Shown: positions 34,790 to 44,568, numbered from the stretch's first letter. The stretch is DNA of 64,000 bases from Cytophagales bacterium (GCA_013299115.1 JAAFKA010000012.1:1-64000); one strand, 5' to 3'. The notes: generated from the sequence alone by a model not told the origin. A program made the numbers and translations.

Positions 34790-35569
34790 ATGAAAAAAAC
34801 AACATTCTTTCTATTTTTTGCCCTGCTTGCGGGCTGGTGCAACGCAATTTATGCCCAAGTAGGCGTAAACAATGGCGTAAAATTTGACGAGGAAAGTTTC
34901 GATTTCGGAACTTTTGACGAAGGCAAATTGGCAGAGCATCTCTTTACTTTTACCAACAAAACGGGCAAAACAGTAACTATCAACAACGTGCAAGCCTCTT
35001 GTGGCTGTACGACCCCAAGCTGGACAAAAGAGCCTATTGTCAATAACGGAAAAGGTTCTGTAACCGCAGCCTACAACAGCGAAGGCAGACCCGGTATGTT
35101 TTCCAAAACGGTTACTGTAACCCTGACCGAAGACGGCGGCACACCACAAACTGTGGTATTGAGCATAAAAGGTAATGTAACAGGCAAACCTCGCCCAAAA
35201 GCCGAAGAAATCAACGCATGGGCAGCTTTCGACAAAGACCAACACAACTTTGGCAAGATACAAGTAGGGCAGAAAGTAGCCAAAACTTTTACATTCAAAA
35301 ATACAGGCACAACAGACCTTGTTATCTCGTCTATGTATGCCCAATGCAACTGCGTGAGTATGCAGACTTCATTTGGTGCAGCCATCAAGCCAAATGAAAC
35401 AGGTACAATAGAATTGGTCTATGCCCCTACCAAACCAACGACGCAAGACGAAATGGTAATTTTGTTTACCAACAGCACTACACAACCGCAAGTCGTGCTG
35501 ACCTTGAAGGGCGAAGTAGTAGAGGCTCTGAACTCAAAATCTATCTTAAAAGAATCTGACGGCTTTTAA
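34790..35569 (+). CDS. Secreted DUF1573 protein with two Ig-like domains
   Basis: Signal peptide MKKTTFFLFFALLAGWCNAIYAQ, then two DUF1573 (ASH-like Ig) domains. Domain one contains DFGTFDEGKLAEHLFTFTN and the Cys cluster SCGCTTPSW; domain two contains FGKIQVGQKVAKTFTFKNTG and QCNCVS. These proteins are abundant in Bacteroidota, and their function is not established; the Cys-x-Cys motifs hint at redox or metal roles in the periplasm. Single gene between the HEPN module and nuoE, with a palindromic repeat directly after its stop. Confidence 0.85.
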   Translation: MKKTTFFLFFALLAGWCNAIYAQVGVNNGVKFDEESFDFGTFDEGKLAEHLFTFTNKTGKTVTINNVQASCGCTTPSWTKEPIVNNGKGSVTAAYNSEGRPGMFSKTVTVTLTEDGGTPQTVVLSIKGNVTGKPRPKAEEINAWAAFDKDQHNFGKIQVGQKVAKTFTFKNTGTTDLVISSMYAQCNCVSMQTSFGAAIKPNETGTIELVYAPTKPTTQDEMVILFTNSTTQPQVVLTLKGEVVEALNSKSILKESDGF

Positions 35570-35581
35570 TTTTCTTCTTCA

Positions 35582-35630
35582 CAACCCCGAAGGGGTTGAA
35601 CAGCAATAGCCCTACGTGAAACGTAGGGAC
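35582..35630. repeat. Double-hairpin dispersed repeat (CCCCGAAGGGG and CCCTACGTGAAACGTAGGG)
   Basis: Two adjacent hairpins: CAACCCCGAAGGGGTTG, then CCCTACGTGAAACGTAGGG. Located 13 bases after the DUF1573 stop and 30 bases before nuoE. This type recurs in Bacteroidota intergenic regions; it may also terminate the upstream transcript. Confidence 0.7.
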
Positions 35631-35659
35631 GTAAACATCAAAAAAATACACAAAACTAT

Positions 35660-36211
35660 ATGGCACACGCAGGACTTGGCATTGACAAAATAATGGAATA
35701 CAACCATCAGAATCCAACTTTTTCTGAGGAGGAAATGGTCAGAATCAAAGAAATCATTAGTCATTATCCAGAAGGCAAACAAAAATCGGCTATTTTGCCC
35801 ATTATGCACATCGCACAAACCAAATGGAACTGGATGAGTCCTGCCGTTATGGATTATGTGGCTTCTTTGTTGCAAATAGAACCCATAGAGGTCTATGAAG
35901 TAGCAACTTTCTACACCATGTTTCACTTAGAACCCGTAGGCAAATATGTGTTAGAGGTCTGCCGCACAGGTCCTTGTATGATTTGTGGTGCAGAAGAACT
36001 GATAGGGCATTTGGAGAAAAAACTGCAAATCAAAGTAGGCGAAACTTCTGCCGACAAGAAATTTACTATCAAAGAAGTAGAGTGTTTGGCTGCTTGTGGA
36101 GGTGCCCCTTGTTTGCAAGTAAAACTAAAAACGATGGACGGTGCTTATAAGTATTACGAAAATCTTACGCCTAATAAAATAGACGAATTAATGGTTGCTG
36201 AGTGGGTGTAA
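35660..36211 (+). CDS. nuoE: NADH-quinone oxidoreductase subunit E (24 kDa)
   Basis: 183 residues with the thioredoxin-like [2Fe-2S] arrangement: CRTGPCMICGA gives the first Cys pair (C-x4-C) and ECLAACGGAPC the second. The N-terminal helical domain contains ILPIMHIAQTKWNWMSPAVMDYVA and VYEVATFYTMF, typical of NuoE. It transfers electrons between the NuoF flavin and the chain at the peripheral arm of complex I. No nuoF or nuoG gene follows in the next 2 kb, so the gene is separated from the rest of the operon here. A hydrogenase or formate dehydrogenase gamma subunit is an alternative, less likely without partners. Confidence 0.85.
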   Translation: MAHAGLGIDKIMEYNHQNPTFSEEEMVRIKEIISHYPEGKQKSAILPIMHIAQTKWNWMSPAVMDYVASLLQIEPIEVYEVATFYTMFHLEPVGKYVLEVCRTGPCMICGAEELIGHLEKKLQIKVGETSADKKFTIKEVECLAACGGAPCLQVKLKTMDGAYKYYENLTPNKIDELMVAEWV

Positions 36212-36336
36212 CTGTGGAATAAGAGGTGTGCAATAAAATAGTTGTAAGTTTTTAGTTAATGCTGTTTGCAACAGTTAGAAAAAAGTGGAAAGATTTTTGA
36301 ATAATCAATAAGCAAGCTACCAATTAAAATAAAATC

Positions 36337-37938
36337 ATGCAAAAATTATTGATTACCAACTTCTTGTGTTTCTTGCTTTGCTCTTTGCCTATTGCCTTTG
36401 CAGCACAAGCCCAAACTACTCCACCTGCCACCACGCCTACCACCACCACAACCAAAGAAGACGAAGAGGACGAGGCTTTGCTTTTGTCTGCCACCAGCAG
36501 CATTATTACCAAATTGGAAACGATGGAAATAAGCGAAGTGGAGAGAAAAAAATACATAGACAAAACCAAAGTGAAAACTCCCCTCAAAATGGTGTGGTGG
36601 AATGGTTTAGATGTAGAGTGGAAAAAAGTATTCAAACGAGCATTGAATATGAAAGATACTGTGATGACGACTGCTTACTTAGATTCTTTGTTTTGGTTGG
36701 AGGAAATCAACTGCATGGGCAGCAAGGTAAAAAACGTAGAGCCGTTGAAAGAATTGAAGTTTTTAGAGAAAATAAACCTCATGCGTACAGAGGTTACAGA
36801 CATTACTTCGTTGGCAAAATTACCGAATTTGGCTAAACTGAACTGCACGTTTAGCAAAGTTCCCCAAACAATGGTGGAGGCTTTTCAAAAAAAATATCCA
36901 ACTATGGAAGTTTTGCCCTACTTGACCTTAGAGTGGTGGAATGGTTTGCCCGAAGATTGGAAAAAATTACTGAAAAACAACGCCAAAATTACCAGCGAAA
37001 CCATGACGTTGGCAGACCTCAACAAACTGTACTCGATGCCGAAGTTGATTTGCGACAGCAAAAACGTCAATCCTTTTGCCATTACCAGCCTCGAACCTGT
37101 GCGTAAACTGAAAAACTTGCAACTTTTGTACCTCTCCAATACCCAAATTGAAAGCCTTGCACCTGTGGCTGAACTCAAAAAATTGCGTATTTTGCATTTT
37201 GCAGATACCAAAGTGGCAGACTTAACTCCCCTGAAAAATTTGACCGAATTGACAGATGTAGATTGTTCTATTACGCAAGTGAAGTCTTTGCAACCTCTTG
37301 CAAACTTGACAACGCTGAAAAAATTGAGTTTTTACGAAACCGAAGTAGATACGATTGGTGTATTGGCTACGATACCCAACTTGCGCGAGGTGCATTTTTC
37401 TGATACCCAAGTGCGTAGCCTAAAACCTTTGAAAGATTTGCAAGAATTAATTATTTTGACTTTTGGCAATACCAAAGTGAGCAGTTTAGAGCCTCTAAAA
37501 AATTTGAAAAACCTGAAAATGCTTAAATTTTTCAGCACTCCTGTTACAGATGTTGCTTTGTTGGCAGAACTTCCGCACTTGGTTTCGGTTAGTTTGGCTC
37601 GAACTCAGGTCAAGGATTTAACTCCCCTCAAACAACTTCGCCGTATCAGAGAACTGAACTTTGCTTATACGCCTGTAAAAAATTTAGACGCCGTTTGCAA
37701 CTTGCCAAGAATGGAGATTTTGGATTTTTCAAACACCTCCGTCAGCGACATTACTTGCCTCACTGCCTACGCAGATTTGCGGTCTTTGTGGTTTAACGGA
37801 ACAGCCGTTGCGTCTTTGCAGCCTATTTTGCGACTGAAAAAGTTAATAACCTTAGATTGTTCGGGTACAAAAATCAAGACTTCAGAAATAGAAAAGTTTA
37901 GGAAGGATAATCCGCAGTGTAATGTGCATTTGGAATAA
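36337..37938 (+). CDS. Secreted leucine-rich-repeat protein (533 aa)
   Basis: Signal peptide ending in AFAAQAQ, then a Thr/Pro- and Glu-rich linker. The protein holds two WWNGL...WKK repeats (residues ~87 and ~208), a Bacteroidota motif around LRR proteins, and then a run of about ten 22-residue leucine-rich repeats from residue ~130 and ~250 to the end, of the internalin-like pattern LxxLxxLxLxxTxVxxLxPLxxL. LRR proteins of this sort bind proteins at the cell surface or in the periplasm. No transmembrane anchor or type 9 signal is visible. Single gene located before the type IIG locus. Confidence 0.85.
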   Translation: MQKLLITNFLCFLLCSLPIAFAAQAQTTPPATTPTTTTTKEDEEDEALLLSATSSIITKLETMEISEVERKKYIDKTKVKTPLKMVWWNGLDVEWKKVFKRALNMKDTVMTTAYLDSLFWLEEINCMGSKVKNVEPLKELKFLEKINLMRTEVTDITSLAKLPNLAKLNCTFSKVPQTMVEAFQKKYPTMEVLPYLTLEWWNGLPEDWKKLLKNNAKITSETMTLADLNKLYSMPKLICDSKNVNPFAITSLEPVRKLKNLQLLYLSNTQIESLAPVAELKKLRILHFADTKVADLTPLKNLTELTDVDCSITQVKSLQPLANLTTLKKLSFYETEVDTIGVLATIPNLREVHFSDTQVRSLKPLKDLQELIILTFGNTKVSSLEPLKNLKNLKMLKFFSTPVTDVALLAELPHLVSVSLARTQVKDLTPLKQLRRIRELNFAYTPVKNLDAVCNLPRMEILDFSNTSVSDITCLTAYADLRSLWFNGTAVASLQPILRLKKLITLDCSGTKIKTSEIEKFRKDNPQCNVHLE

Positions 37939-38076
37939 AAAATGATAGATAATATTACAAAATATTGCTTTTTAAATAAAAAGTCGTTTTATTGCGTGGT
38001 ATTTTTTTACTAAAAAGTACAAATTGTAAGCTACTTTCACAACTTTTAAAGCACTTACTTTGAGTTAAATATTGTC

Positions 38077-41000
38077 ATGCAATTAAATTTAAATTCTTTT
38101 GAGCAAAATTTAGCTATAATGGGTTTCAGAAAAACTGTTTTAGACAGTGCAACTGATGCCTCAAAAGAAAGTATAGGCAATTTGTATTTAGTCGCTGATA
38201 GAGCAACAACTGTCATTCGTGAAAAAGAACCGCAAATTGCCTTTGCCTTAGAACAAGCCTACAAATTTGATAACAGTATTTATGCAGTCTATTTTCGTTT
38301 TTTTGAAAATGGTTTGCCCCCTATTCCTCAAATTTATATTTACGATTATTCTGAAATTTCAGTACTAACAGACACAAACGAAAATCACCTTGCCCAGATT
38401 CATAGAAATATTTGGAATGCAGGGACTGTGCCTTTTATTTATGTGTTTACTTCCAATGCTATTCTAGTTATCAACTGTTCTAAGCAACCCAAAAATGAGG
38501 AGGATACTATTCTATTTACTCCATTTAAAATATTAAAAAATATTAGTGAGGTTTCCACACTCAAAACTGATATGGAGAAAAATTTATATGCAAAGTATGA
38601 GGAGTTTTCTGCAACCAGATTTGATAGTGGCTATTTCTTTGAAAATTCAGCTTACAAAAATGAAATTTCACTGAACAATACCGCATACGAAACTTTGCTA
38701 AGTTTGTTGGAAAAAACCAAAAATAGTTTGATTGAAACAGTAAATTTTTTCCCTCATCAAGCTGACAAAAATGCACGGTTTGTCAAGAAATTTTTGCTAA
38801 TGTGTATTTTGGTTAAATACCTTGAAGATAGGAAAGACGAAGATGGTCATACCGTATTCCCAAAAGCTAATGATACGAGAAAATATGCAAACGGAGATAC
38901 ACAAAATATTACCTACGAACAAAATTTTTTCAATCGTATTTTAGCAGGGGCAACTTCATTTACAGAAATTGTAGGGAATGGTGAGGCTTGTGTGGCTTTG
39001 TTTGACTATTTGGGTAAACATTTTTCAGGTAAAATTTTTTCTTTGGAAACAGAGGAGAGGGCTGTGCTTAAAAATGCCAAAGCTGAACAATTAGTATTAT
39101 TTCAAAATTTTGTAGAGGGCAAAACAGACCCTAAAAATCTACAAATTAACATCTGGAAATTGTACTCTTTTCAATATTTACCTGTTGAATTGATTAGCAA
39201 TATTTATGAAAATTTTTTGGAAAAAACAGCCGAAGGAAAAAAGAAAGCTGGCGTAGTTTATACGCCTCCGTTTTTAGTTCGTTTGTTGATAGACCAAAGT
39301 ATGCCCTTAAAAAATTATAAACAACTCACCACAAAAAATGAAAAAGGAGAAATAGAATATTTTAAAGTCCTTGACCCTTCTTGTGGCTCTGGTGTATTTT
39401 TGGTGGCAGCTTATTGTCGTTTGGTGCAGTGGTGGCGTATTGAAAATAGTTGGCAAAAACCTGATGTAGAACTACTCAAAGAAATTTTTACTAAAAGTAT
39501 TTTTGGTGTAGATGTAAGTCCCGATGCCGTAAAAGTAGCTATTTTCAGCTTAACCATAGCTTTGTTAGATATGCTTTCGCCCAAAGTAATTTGGGACGAA
39601 TTGACTTTTGACGAAATAGATACAGCAAACAATGAAACTCCTGAAACAGCTAACAAAGCTAAACAAGATAATAAATCTTTTTTTAAGCTCCATCAATGCG
39701 ATTTTTTTAAATTGGTTGCTGAAAAATCAACGATATTTGAAGAATTAAAATTACCTACAAGTTTTGATTTGGTAATTGGTAATCCACCTTTTGCTACCTT
39801 TAAAGATTTGGGGAAAGATGCAGTTTTTGCCAAAAAGACAGATGCGGCTAATAAAAAAAAATCTAATAGACCAAAACTGCCTGATGATCAAGTAGCTTTG
39901 CTGTTTGCAGAGGAAAGTGTAAAATTGTGTAAACCCACAGGCTTGTTGTGTATGATTTTGCCTTCGGCTCCCTTTTTATACAACATCACTTCTGATGATT
40001 TTAGAAAATATTTTATAGAAAATTATGATGTACCACAAATATTAGACTTCACACATATTGCAAGAGTATTGTTTAAGAATACATGGCAAAAAAGTGACAA
40101 AATGCCAACGGGGGCAGATGTTGCTACCGTTGCCTTGTTTGCAAAAAACACCAAGCCTACTGATAAGTCTATTCTGCATCTTGTTTTCAAAAGAATAAAA
40201 GCCATAGAAAACAAAATGTATTTTGAATTAGATAAGTATGATTTCCACTGGATTAGTAAAAATTTAGCGAAAAATAGTCGTGTTGTATGGAAATGCAATT
40301 ATATGGGCGGGGGTAGGATTTATTCTATTATGGAAAGATTGCAAGGCTTACCAACATTAAAGGAATTTGTTGATAGTCAAAACTGGCTTTTTCAAGAAGG
40401 CTATATTGGCATTGACTTAGAAAAAAATAAACACAAGCAAGCTATTGAACAACTAAAAAAATATGAGCAAAATGCTAATATTTTAGACGATAAACAAACA
40501 AAAGAATTTAAGACATTAAAAGCTAAATACATAAAGGCTGATTTCTTAACAGGTAAACAGGTTTTGCCAACTGAGGCTGTTACTGGAAATAGTATAGATT
40601 TTTCTCAAATAACGACCTTAACAGATGAATACTTTAATAGCCCAAGAAATAAAGCCCTTTTTTTAAAACCTTTTCTTATTATCAAAGAAGGTATTGCTAA
40701 TAATGCTCTTATATCTCATTTGATACCAGAACCTGATATAAAAAAACGTAATATTTTGGCATTTAAGGATAAATTTATTATTGTTAATCCAAACGAGAGA
40801 ACACAATGGGAAAATGTGGTACAATTTGGAGAAGTATTAAAAAATAATGCACTTTTATATCATTTCTATATTTTATGTTTTAGTAGCCAATACCTCATTG
40901 GCAAAGCAACTGCCATTCTCAAAGCTGACATTGATGCTTTACCCTATCCAACAAACGAAAAGGAAAAAGAAGATATGAAATTATACGACATAGAGAAAGT

Positions 41001-41448
41001 CATAGTCAATGATGTGCTAACTTATAGTGTAAAATTTCGCAGCAATGGCAGCAAATCGGAGGCAGTACAGCCCATAAAAGAAGAAGATAGAGAAACCATA
41101 ATGAATAATTTTAGCACGTGGTTTTTAAGTGTGATGAACTCCGTCTATAAAGATATAAAAACTTATAAAACTCTTTTTATTGATGATTTTGTGTGCTTTA
41201 TTGTCTATAAAGGCGAAAAATTGCCTGAAATTGATATAGAAAATTTAGATAATGCAGAAGTATATTTGAATAACTTACTTATTCAAAAAAATATTTCCAA
41301 AACAATACAGATGACCAAGATAATAACAATTTTTGATAAAAATGTAACGTATCTTATCAAACCTAATCAGTTGCGTTATTGGCTGCCTTCCATAGCTATT
41401 CGTGATGCTGATGAAATTTTTGCTTATTTAACGAAAAAAGGATTTTAG
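38077..41448 (+). CDS. Type IIG-like restriction-modification methyltransferase (1123 aa)
   Basis: A large N6-adenine methylase of the Eco57I/class I SAM type. Motif I is DPSCGSGVFLVAAY (~residue 434) and motif IV is DLVIGNPPFAT (~568), preceded by AGVVYTPPFLVRLLI, which marks the start of the methylase core. The N-terminal 400 residues are helical with no clear PD-(D/E)XK motif in what I can read; the C-terminal ~350 residues would be the target-recognition part. The next gene starts 2 bases after the stop and encodes a nuclease-like partner, so cleavage and modification may be split over two chains. AT-rich codon use compared with core genes suggests acquisition by transfer. Target site cannot be inferred. 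Confidence 0.8.
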   Translation: MQLNLNSFEQNLAIMGFRKTVLDSATDASKESIGNLYLVADRATTVIREKEPQIAFALEQAYKFDNSIYAVYFRFFENGLPPIPQIYIYDYSEISVLTDTNENHLAQIHRNIWNAGTVPFIYVFTSNAILVINCSKQPKNEEDTILFTPFKILKNISEVSTLKTDMEKNLYAKYEEFSATRFDSGYFFENSAYKNEISLNNTAYETLLSLLEKTKNSLIETVNFFPHQADKNARFVKKFLLMCILVKYLEDRKDEDGHTVFPKANDTRKYANGDTQNITYEQNFFNRILAGATSFTEIVGNGEACVALFDYLGKHFSGKIFSLETEERAVLKNAKAEQLVLFQNFVEGKTDPKNLQINIWKLYSFQYLPVELISNIYENFLEKTAEGKKKAGVVYTPPFLVRLLIDQSMPLKNYKQLTTKNEKGEIEYFKVLDPSCGSGVFLVAAYCRLVQWWRIENSWQKPDVELLKEIFTKSIFGVDVSPDAVKVAIFSLTIALLDMLSPKVIWDELTFDEIDTANNETPETANKAKQDNKSFFKLHQCDFFKLVAEKSTIFEELKLPTSFDLVIGNPPFATFKDLGKDAVFAKKTDAANKKKSNRPKLPDDQVALLFAEESVKLCKPTGLLCMILPSAPFLYNITSDDFRKYFIENYDVPQILDFTHIARVLFKNTWQKSDKMPTGADVATVALFAKNTKPTDKSILHLVFKRIKAIENKMYFELDKYDFHWISKNLAKNSRVVWKCNYMGGGRIYSIMERLQGLPTLKEFVDSQNWLFQEGYIGIDLEKNKHKQAIEQLKKYEQNANILDDKQTKEFKTLKAKYIKADFLTGKQVLPTEAVTGNSIDFSQITTLTDEYFNSPRNKALFLKPFLIIKEGIANNALISHLIPEPDIKKRNILAFKDKFIIVNPNERTQWENVVQFGEVLKNNALLYHFYILCFSSQYLIGKATAILKADIDALPYPTNEKEKEDMKLYDIEKVIVNDVLTYSVKFRSNGSKSEAVQPIKEEDRETIMNNFSTWFLSVMNSVYKDIKTYKTLFIDDFVCFIVYKGEKLPEIDIENLDNAEVYLNNLLIQKNISKTIQMTKIITIFDKNVTYLIKPNQLRYWLPSIAIRDADEIFAYLTKKGF

Positions 41449-41450
41449 TT

Positions 41451-42248
41451 ATGGACGAAAATAATATACAGAATAGTTTAGTGGGTGAACCTACCGAAAG
41501 CTATGAAAAACATGGCAGTATAGCTGTTGTTTTAGATTTCTTTGAAAAATATTTACCTCTATTTACAGATAATGCAGAGAGCAAAGAAATAAAAACTGAA
41601 AAAGGTTTAGTTAGTCATTTATTAGACATTATAGAGGTTTATCTATTTTCTGATAATAATGATATAAAACAAAATTATCCTTTTAGGTTTAGGAATGAGT
41701 ATTTAGTGAATAAGAAACAAGGAAATAGCCCAAGTGTAGATATTGGGGTATTAAGCATTAATGAAAACCATACAATAGAAACAATTACTTATGGTACTCA
41801 GACAGCTTTCTTTGCGATTGAAGCAAAAATATTAGGATTATCCTCGCAGCAAAAACCTAAGTTAAGAAATAAGGAATATATCATTGGACATATAGAAAAA
41901 GAAGACCAATACAAAGAATGTGGCGGAATAGAAAGATTTAAAACAGGCAAGCATGGGAGTAAGATTTATGAAGCTGGCATGATTGGCTTTGTTCTCAAAG
42001 GAACTTTTGAAAGTTGGTTTATAAAAATCAATAATTGGATAGGAGAATTTGCCAAAGGAGAGCAGTTTCCTGTAGGCTGTCGTTGCAGAAATTGGTCGGA
42101 AAGTGAAAAATTAGTTGAGCAAAAGTTAGCCATTCCAAACCCAAGAATAAGAAAATATTTTTCTGTTCATAGTCGCAAAGTGATAGTCGCCAATATGCCC
42201 AATAAATTGCCTATTAGCCACTTTTGGGTGAATTTGATTTCATCATAA
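41451..42248 (+). CDS. PD-(D/E)XK nuclease-like partner of the type IIG-like methylase
   Basis: 265 residues, no signal peptide. PSVDIGVL (~residue 95) and FFAIEAKIL (~123) give the D...E-x-K core of the PD-(D/E)XK fold, with a spacing typical of restriction enzymes. A later conserved-looking stretch is YKECGGIERFKTGKHG, then AGMIGFVLKG. It lies 2 bases after the methylase gene, so it is almost certainly in the same operon and the likely DNA-cutting subunit. Whether it cuts DNA with the methylase supplying specificity, or is an accessory nuclease, is not resolvable from sequence. Followed by a REP-like unit. Confidence 0.65.
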   Translation: MDENNIQNSLVGEPTESYEKHGSIAVVLDFFEKYLPLFTDNAESKEIKTEKGLVSHLLDIIEVYLFSDNNDIKQNYPFRFRNEYLVNKKQGNSPSVDIGVLSINENHTIETITYGTQTAFFAIEAKILGLSSQQKPKLRNKEYIIGHIEKEDQYKECGGIERFKTGKHGSKIYEAGMIGFVLKGTFESWFIKINNWIGEFAKGEQFPVGCRCRNWSESEKLVEQKLAIPNPRIRKYFSVHSRKVIVANMPNKLPISHFWVNLISS

Positions 42249-42276
42249 TTTTTTTAAGTAATTGATTATCAACAAA

Positions 42277-42298
42277 CACAGACTAAAGTCTATGTTAC
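42277..42298 (-). repeat. Single REP-like unit (GTAA head + CTTTAG hairpin)
   Basis: On the minus strand: GTAACATAGA-CTTTAG-TCTGTG. It lies 20 bases before the GDPD start and shares the centre and head of the other units, with its own stem. Confidence 0.65.
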
Positions 42299-42317
42299 AA
42301 AAAAAATCTAATTTTTT

Positions 42318-43154
42318 ATGTTCGACCTACAAGGGCATCGTGGTTGTCGGGGCTTAATGCCCGAAAATACAATAGAAGGGTTTATTTATGCCATTCAGTT
42401 GGGTGTGCATACTTTAGAGATGGATACCGTTATCAGCAAAGATAAACAAGTTATTGTGTCGCATGAGCCGTACATGAGTCATGAGATTTGTACGCAAGCT
42501 AACGAAAGCCCTATAACAGCGGAAAATGAAAAGCAATTTAATTTGTATGAAATGACGTGGGAGGAAATTCAAAAATTTGATTGTGGGCTGAAACCTCACC
42601 CTCGTTTTCCCTTGCAAAAAAAACAGCAGGCTTACAAACCCTTGCTTGCAGAAGTGGTGCGTGAAGTCGAAAGATTTGCAAAAAAAATGAATAGACAAGC
42701 ACCTGTTTTTTATAACATAGAAACCAAATGCAAACCTGAAACTGACCTTATTTTCCACCCTCACCCAGAGGAATTTGCTCAGTTGCTGTTTGAGGTGGTA
42801 GAAGAAACAGGAATTGCTGACCAAACGATGATACAGTCGTTTGATGTGCGGACTTTGCAGTGGCTCAAAAAAAATGACAAGAAAGTAGCACTTTCTTTGT
42901 TGGTAGAGCCTGCAAATGAAATAACTCCCGAAGGCAATAGCTTTGATTTCAGGAAAAAGATAGACGAATTAGGGTTTATACCAACTATTTATAGTCCGTT
43001 TTATAAATTGGTAACTCCCGAACTCATCACTTTTGCTAATAAAAACCAAATGCAGGTCATTCCTTGGACTGTAAATGACTTGGCTACTTGCCAAACTTTA
43101 AAAAAGTTGGGTGTGCATGGATTGATAACAGATTATCCTGATAGGGTGTTTTGA
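42318..43154 (+). CDS. Glycerophosphodiester phosphodiesterase
   Basis: 278 residues, no signal peptide. Typical family features: FDLQGHRGCRGLMPENTIEGF (HR and E-N-T), LEMDTVISKDKQVIVSHEP (the E-x-D metal site and second His), and the TIM-barrel end IPWTVNDLATCQTLKKLGVHGLITDYPD. The enzyme hydrolyses glycerophosphodiesters from lipid turnover to glycerol-3-phosphate and alcohol. Single gene between the restriction locus and a convergent ketoisomerase gene. Confidence 0.9.
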   Translation: MFDLQGHRGCRGLMPENTIEGFIYAIQLGVHTLEMDTVISKDKQVIVSHEPYMSHEICTQANESPITAENEKQFNLYEMTWEEIQKFDCGLKPHPRFPLQKKQQAYKPLLAEVVREVERFAKKMNRQAPVFYNIETKCKPETDLIFHPHPEEFAQLLFEVVEETGIADQTMIQSFDVRTLQWLKKNDKKVALSLLVEPANEITPEGNSFDFRKKIDELGFIPTIYSPFYKLVTPELITFANKNQMQVIPWTVNDLATCQTLKKLGVHGLITDYPDRVF

Positions 43155-43185
43155 AAATTCTATTGTAAAAAAATTAGCAAGCAAA

Positions 43186-43602
43186 CTATACTTTGTCTAA
43201 CTTTTTAAATTCATTGTAGTTGCGAATATAATCTTGCTCATTATAGGTAGCCGACGCAAGCACAATTTGTACAGCTTGCTGCGAATATTGTATTGTATTC
43301 CACGTTTGAGAAGGCAAATACAAGCCAATATGTGGTTTGTCTAAGACAAAGGTTAGTACTTCAGCAGAATGTAACAATTCACTTCGCACAATTATTTTTC
43401 CTGCTACAGCCACTATAATTTGCTCTGTAATCCTATGGGCATGGCGACCTCGTACTGTGTGTTCAGGGGTGTGATAAGTCCAATAAATCCGTTGAGGAAT
43501 AAAGGGCAGGGCTGTATTGGTAAATTCACAGACAGAAATATAGCCCAATTCTACTTCGCCAATACTTTTAAACTCTATCAAATAAGGTTTTTTTTGCATC
43601 AT
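43186..43602 (-). CDS. WxcM/FdtA-like sugar 3,4-ketoisomerase
   Basis: The start is taken at 43602 (MMQKKPYLIEFKSI); earlier codons have no family resemblance. A cupin fold of ~138 residues with RGRHAHRITEQIIVAVAGKI, the His-x-His motif of the FdtA/QdtA group, and PSQTWNTIQYSQQAVQIVLAS. These enzymes convert dTDP-4-keto-6-deoxyglucose to the 3-keto isomer for amino-deoxy sugars of surface glycans. A glycosyltransferase lies next to it in the same direction; the other sugar-nucleotide genes are not in the window. Confidence 0.85.
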   Translation of the reverse strand: MMQKKPYLIEFKSIGEVELGYISVCEFTNTALPFIPQRIYWTYHTPEHTVRGRHAHRITEQIIVAVAGKIIVRSELLHSAEVLTFVLDKPHIGLYLPSQTWNTIQYSQQAVQIVLASATYNEQDYIRNYNEFKKLDKV

Positions 43603-43667
43603 TGTCGCAACATACTTTCTTTCGCAAAGTAAGAGAAACTTTGCCAATTATTGCAAGTTTTTAATAG

Positions 43668-44546
43668 CTATTCAAAAAGGTATTCTATATTTTTTAAGCA
43701 CCAATCTTGTTTTTTCACATCAAACGCAATTTTAGGTGGGTAAGCAGCCAACTCTTTAAATTTTTGTTCAAAATTAAACAAGTTATTTAACCATTTGCGT
43801 TGTTTTAGGTGGCGGTATCTTTGCCTTTGGTCAAATTGCATACGGTGTTTTTCAGTCAGGTTTTGGGTGGCTTGCTTCACTATTTGTCGCATTTCTTGCT
43901 CATAATTTTTGCTGTTTTCTACTGATTTTTGGTTGCTACTCCTAAACCGAAAACCACCCAACAAAGCATCTACAGCATAGAGGTCTTGGCAAGCATAAAA
44001 CCGCAGCCAGAGTTCAAAATCACCAGCAAAGTTCCACTGTTGATTGAGGCAAGCACCAGCTTGTTGCCATAATTCCCTTCGCCAAAAAGTTGACTCTTGT
44101 TGAATATAGCCTTCATTTTCTATTGCCAAAAAATCATAATAAGAATAGTGGCGGTTTTCATTGACCTCAACTGTCCTGCCTTTTTCGTCATAAATAGTCG
44201 GGAAACCTGTGAGCCACTGCACATGAGGAAACTTGCTAAAAATTTCGGTTACAATAGAAAAGCAGCCTTTGTGGTACATATCATCGGAGTTTAGCCACGC
44301 CATGATGTCGCCTGTGCTGCGGTCAAATCCTTTTTGAATGGCGTGGTATTGTCCTTGGTCGGGTGTGCTTTCCCAATAAGTCAAATATTTTTGATATTTT
44401 TTTATAATCTCCACCGACTCGTCTGTGCTGCCACCGTCTATGATAATGTACTCTGTATCAGCATAGTTTTGTTCGAGTACAGACAAAATAGTCTGTTCGA
44501 GATATTGCCCTTGATTGTAGGAAGGGGTGATGATGGATAGTTTCAT
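43668..44546 (-). CDS. Family 2 glycosyltransferase
   Basis: The start is taken at 44546 (MKLSIITPSYNQGQYLEQTI). The GT-A fold is shown by YIIIDGGSTDESVEII, the nucleotide and metal site GDIMAWLNSDDMYHKG and a downstream QQESTFWRRELW acceptor region. No membrane segment; a cytoplasmic or membrane-associated transferase using NDP-sugars. It is probably part of a small surface-glycan pair with the ketoisomerase gene 65 bases downstream. The acceptor is unknown. Confidence 0.88.
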   Translation of the reverse strand: MKLSIITPSYNQGQYLEQTILSVLEQNYADTEYIIIDGGSTDESVEIIKKYQKYLTYWESTPDQGQYHAIQKGFDRSTGDIMAWLNSDDMYHKGCFSIVTEIFSKFPHVQWLTGFPTIYDEKGRTVEVNENRHYSYYDFLAIENEGYIQQESTFWRRELWQQAGACLNQQWNFAGDFELWLRFYACQDLYAVDALLGGFRFRSSNQKSVENSKNYEQEMRQIVKQATQNLTEKHRMQFDQRQRYRHLKQRKWLNNLFNFEQKFKELAAYPPKIAFDVKKQDWCLKNIEYLFE

Positions 44547-44568
44547 AAAGCAACCGTGAACGTAAAAA

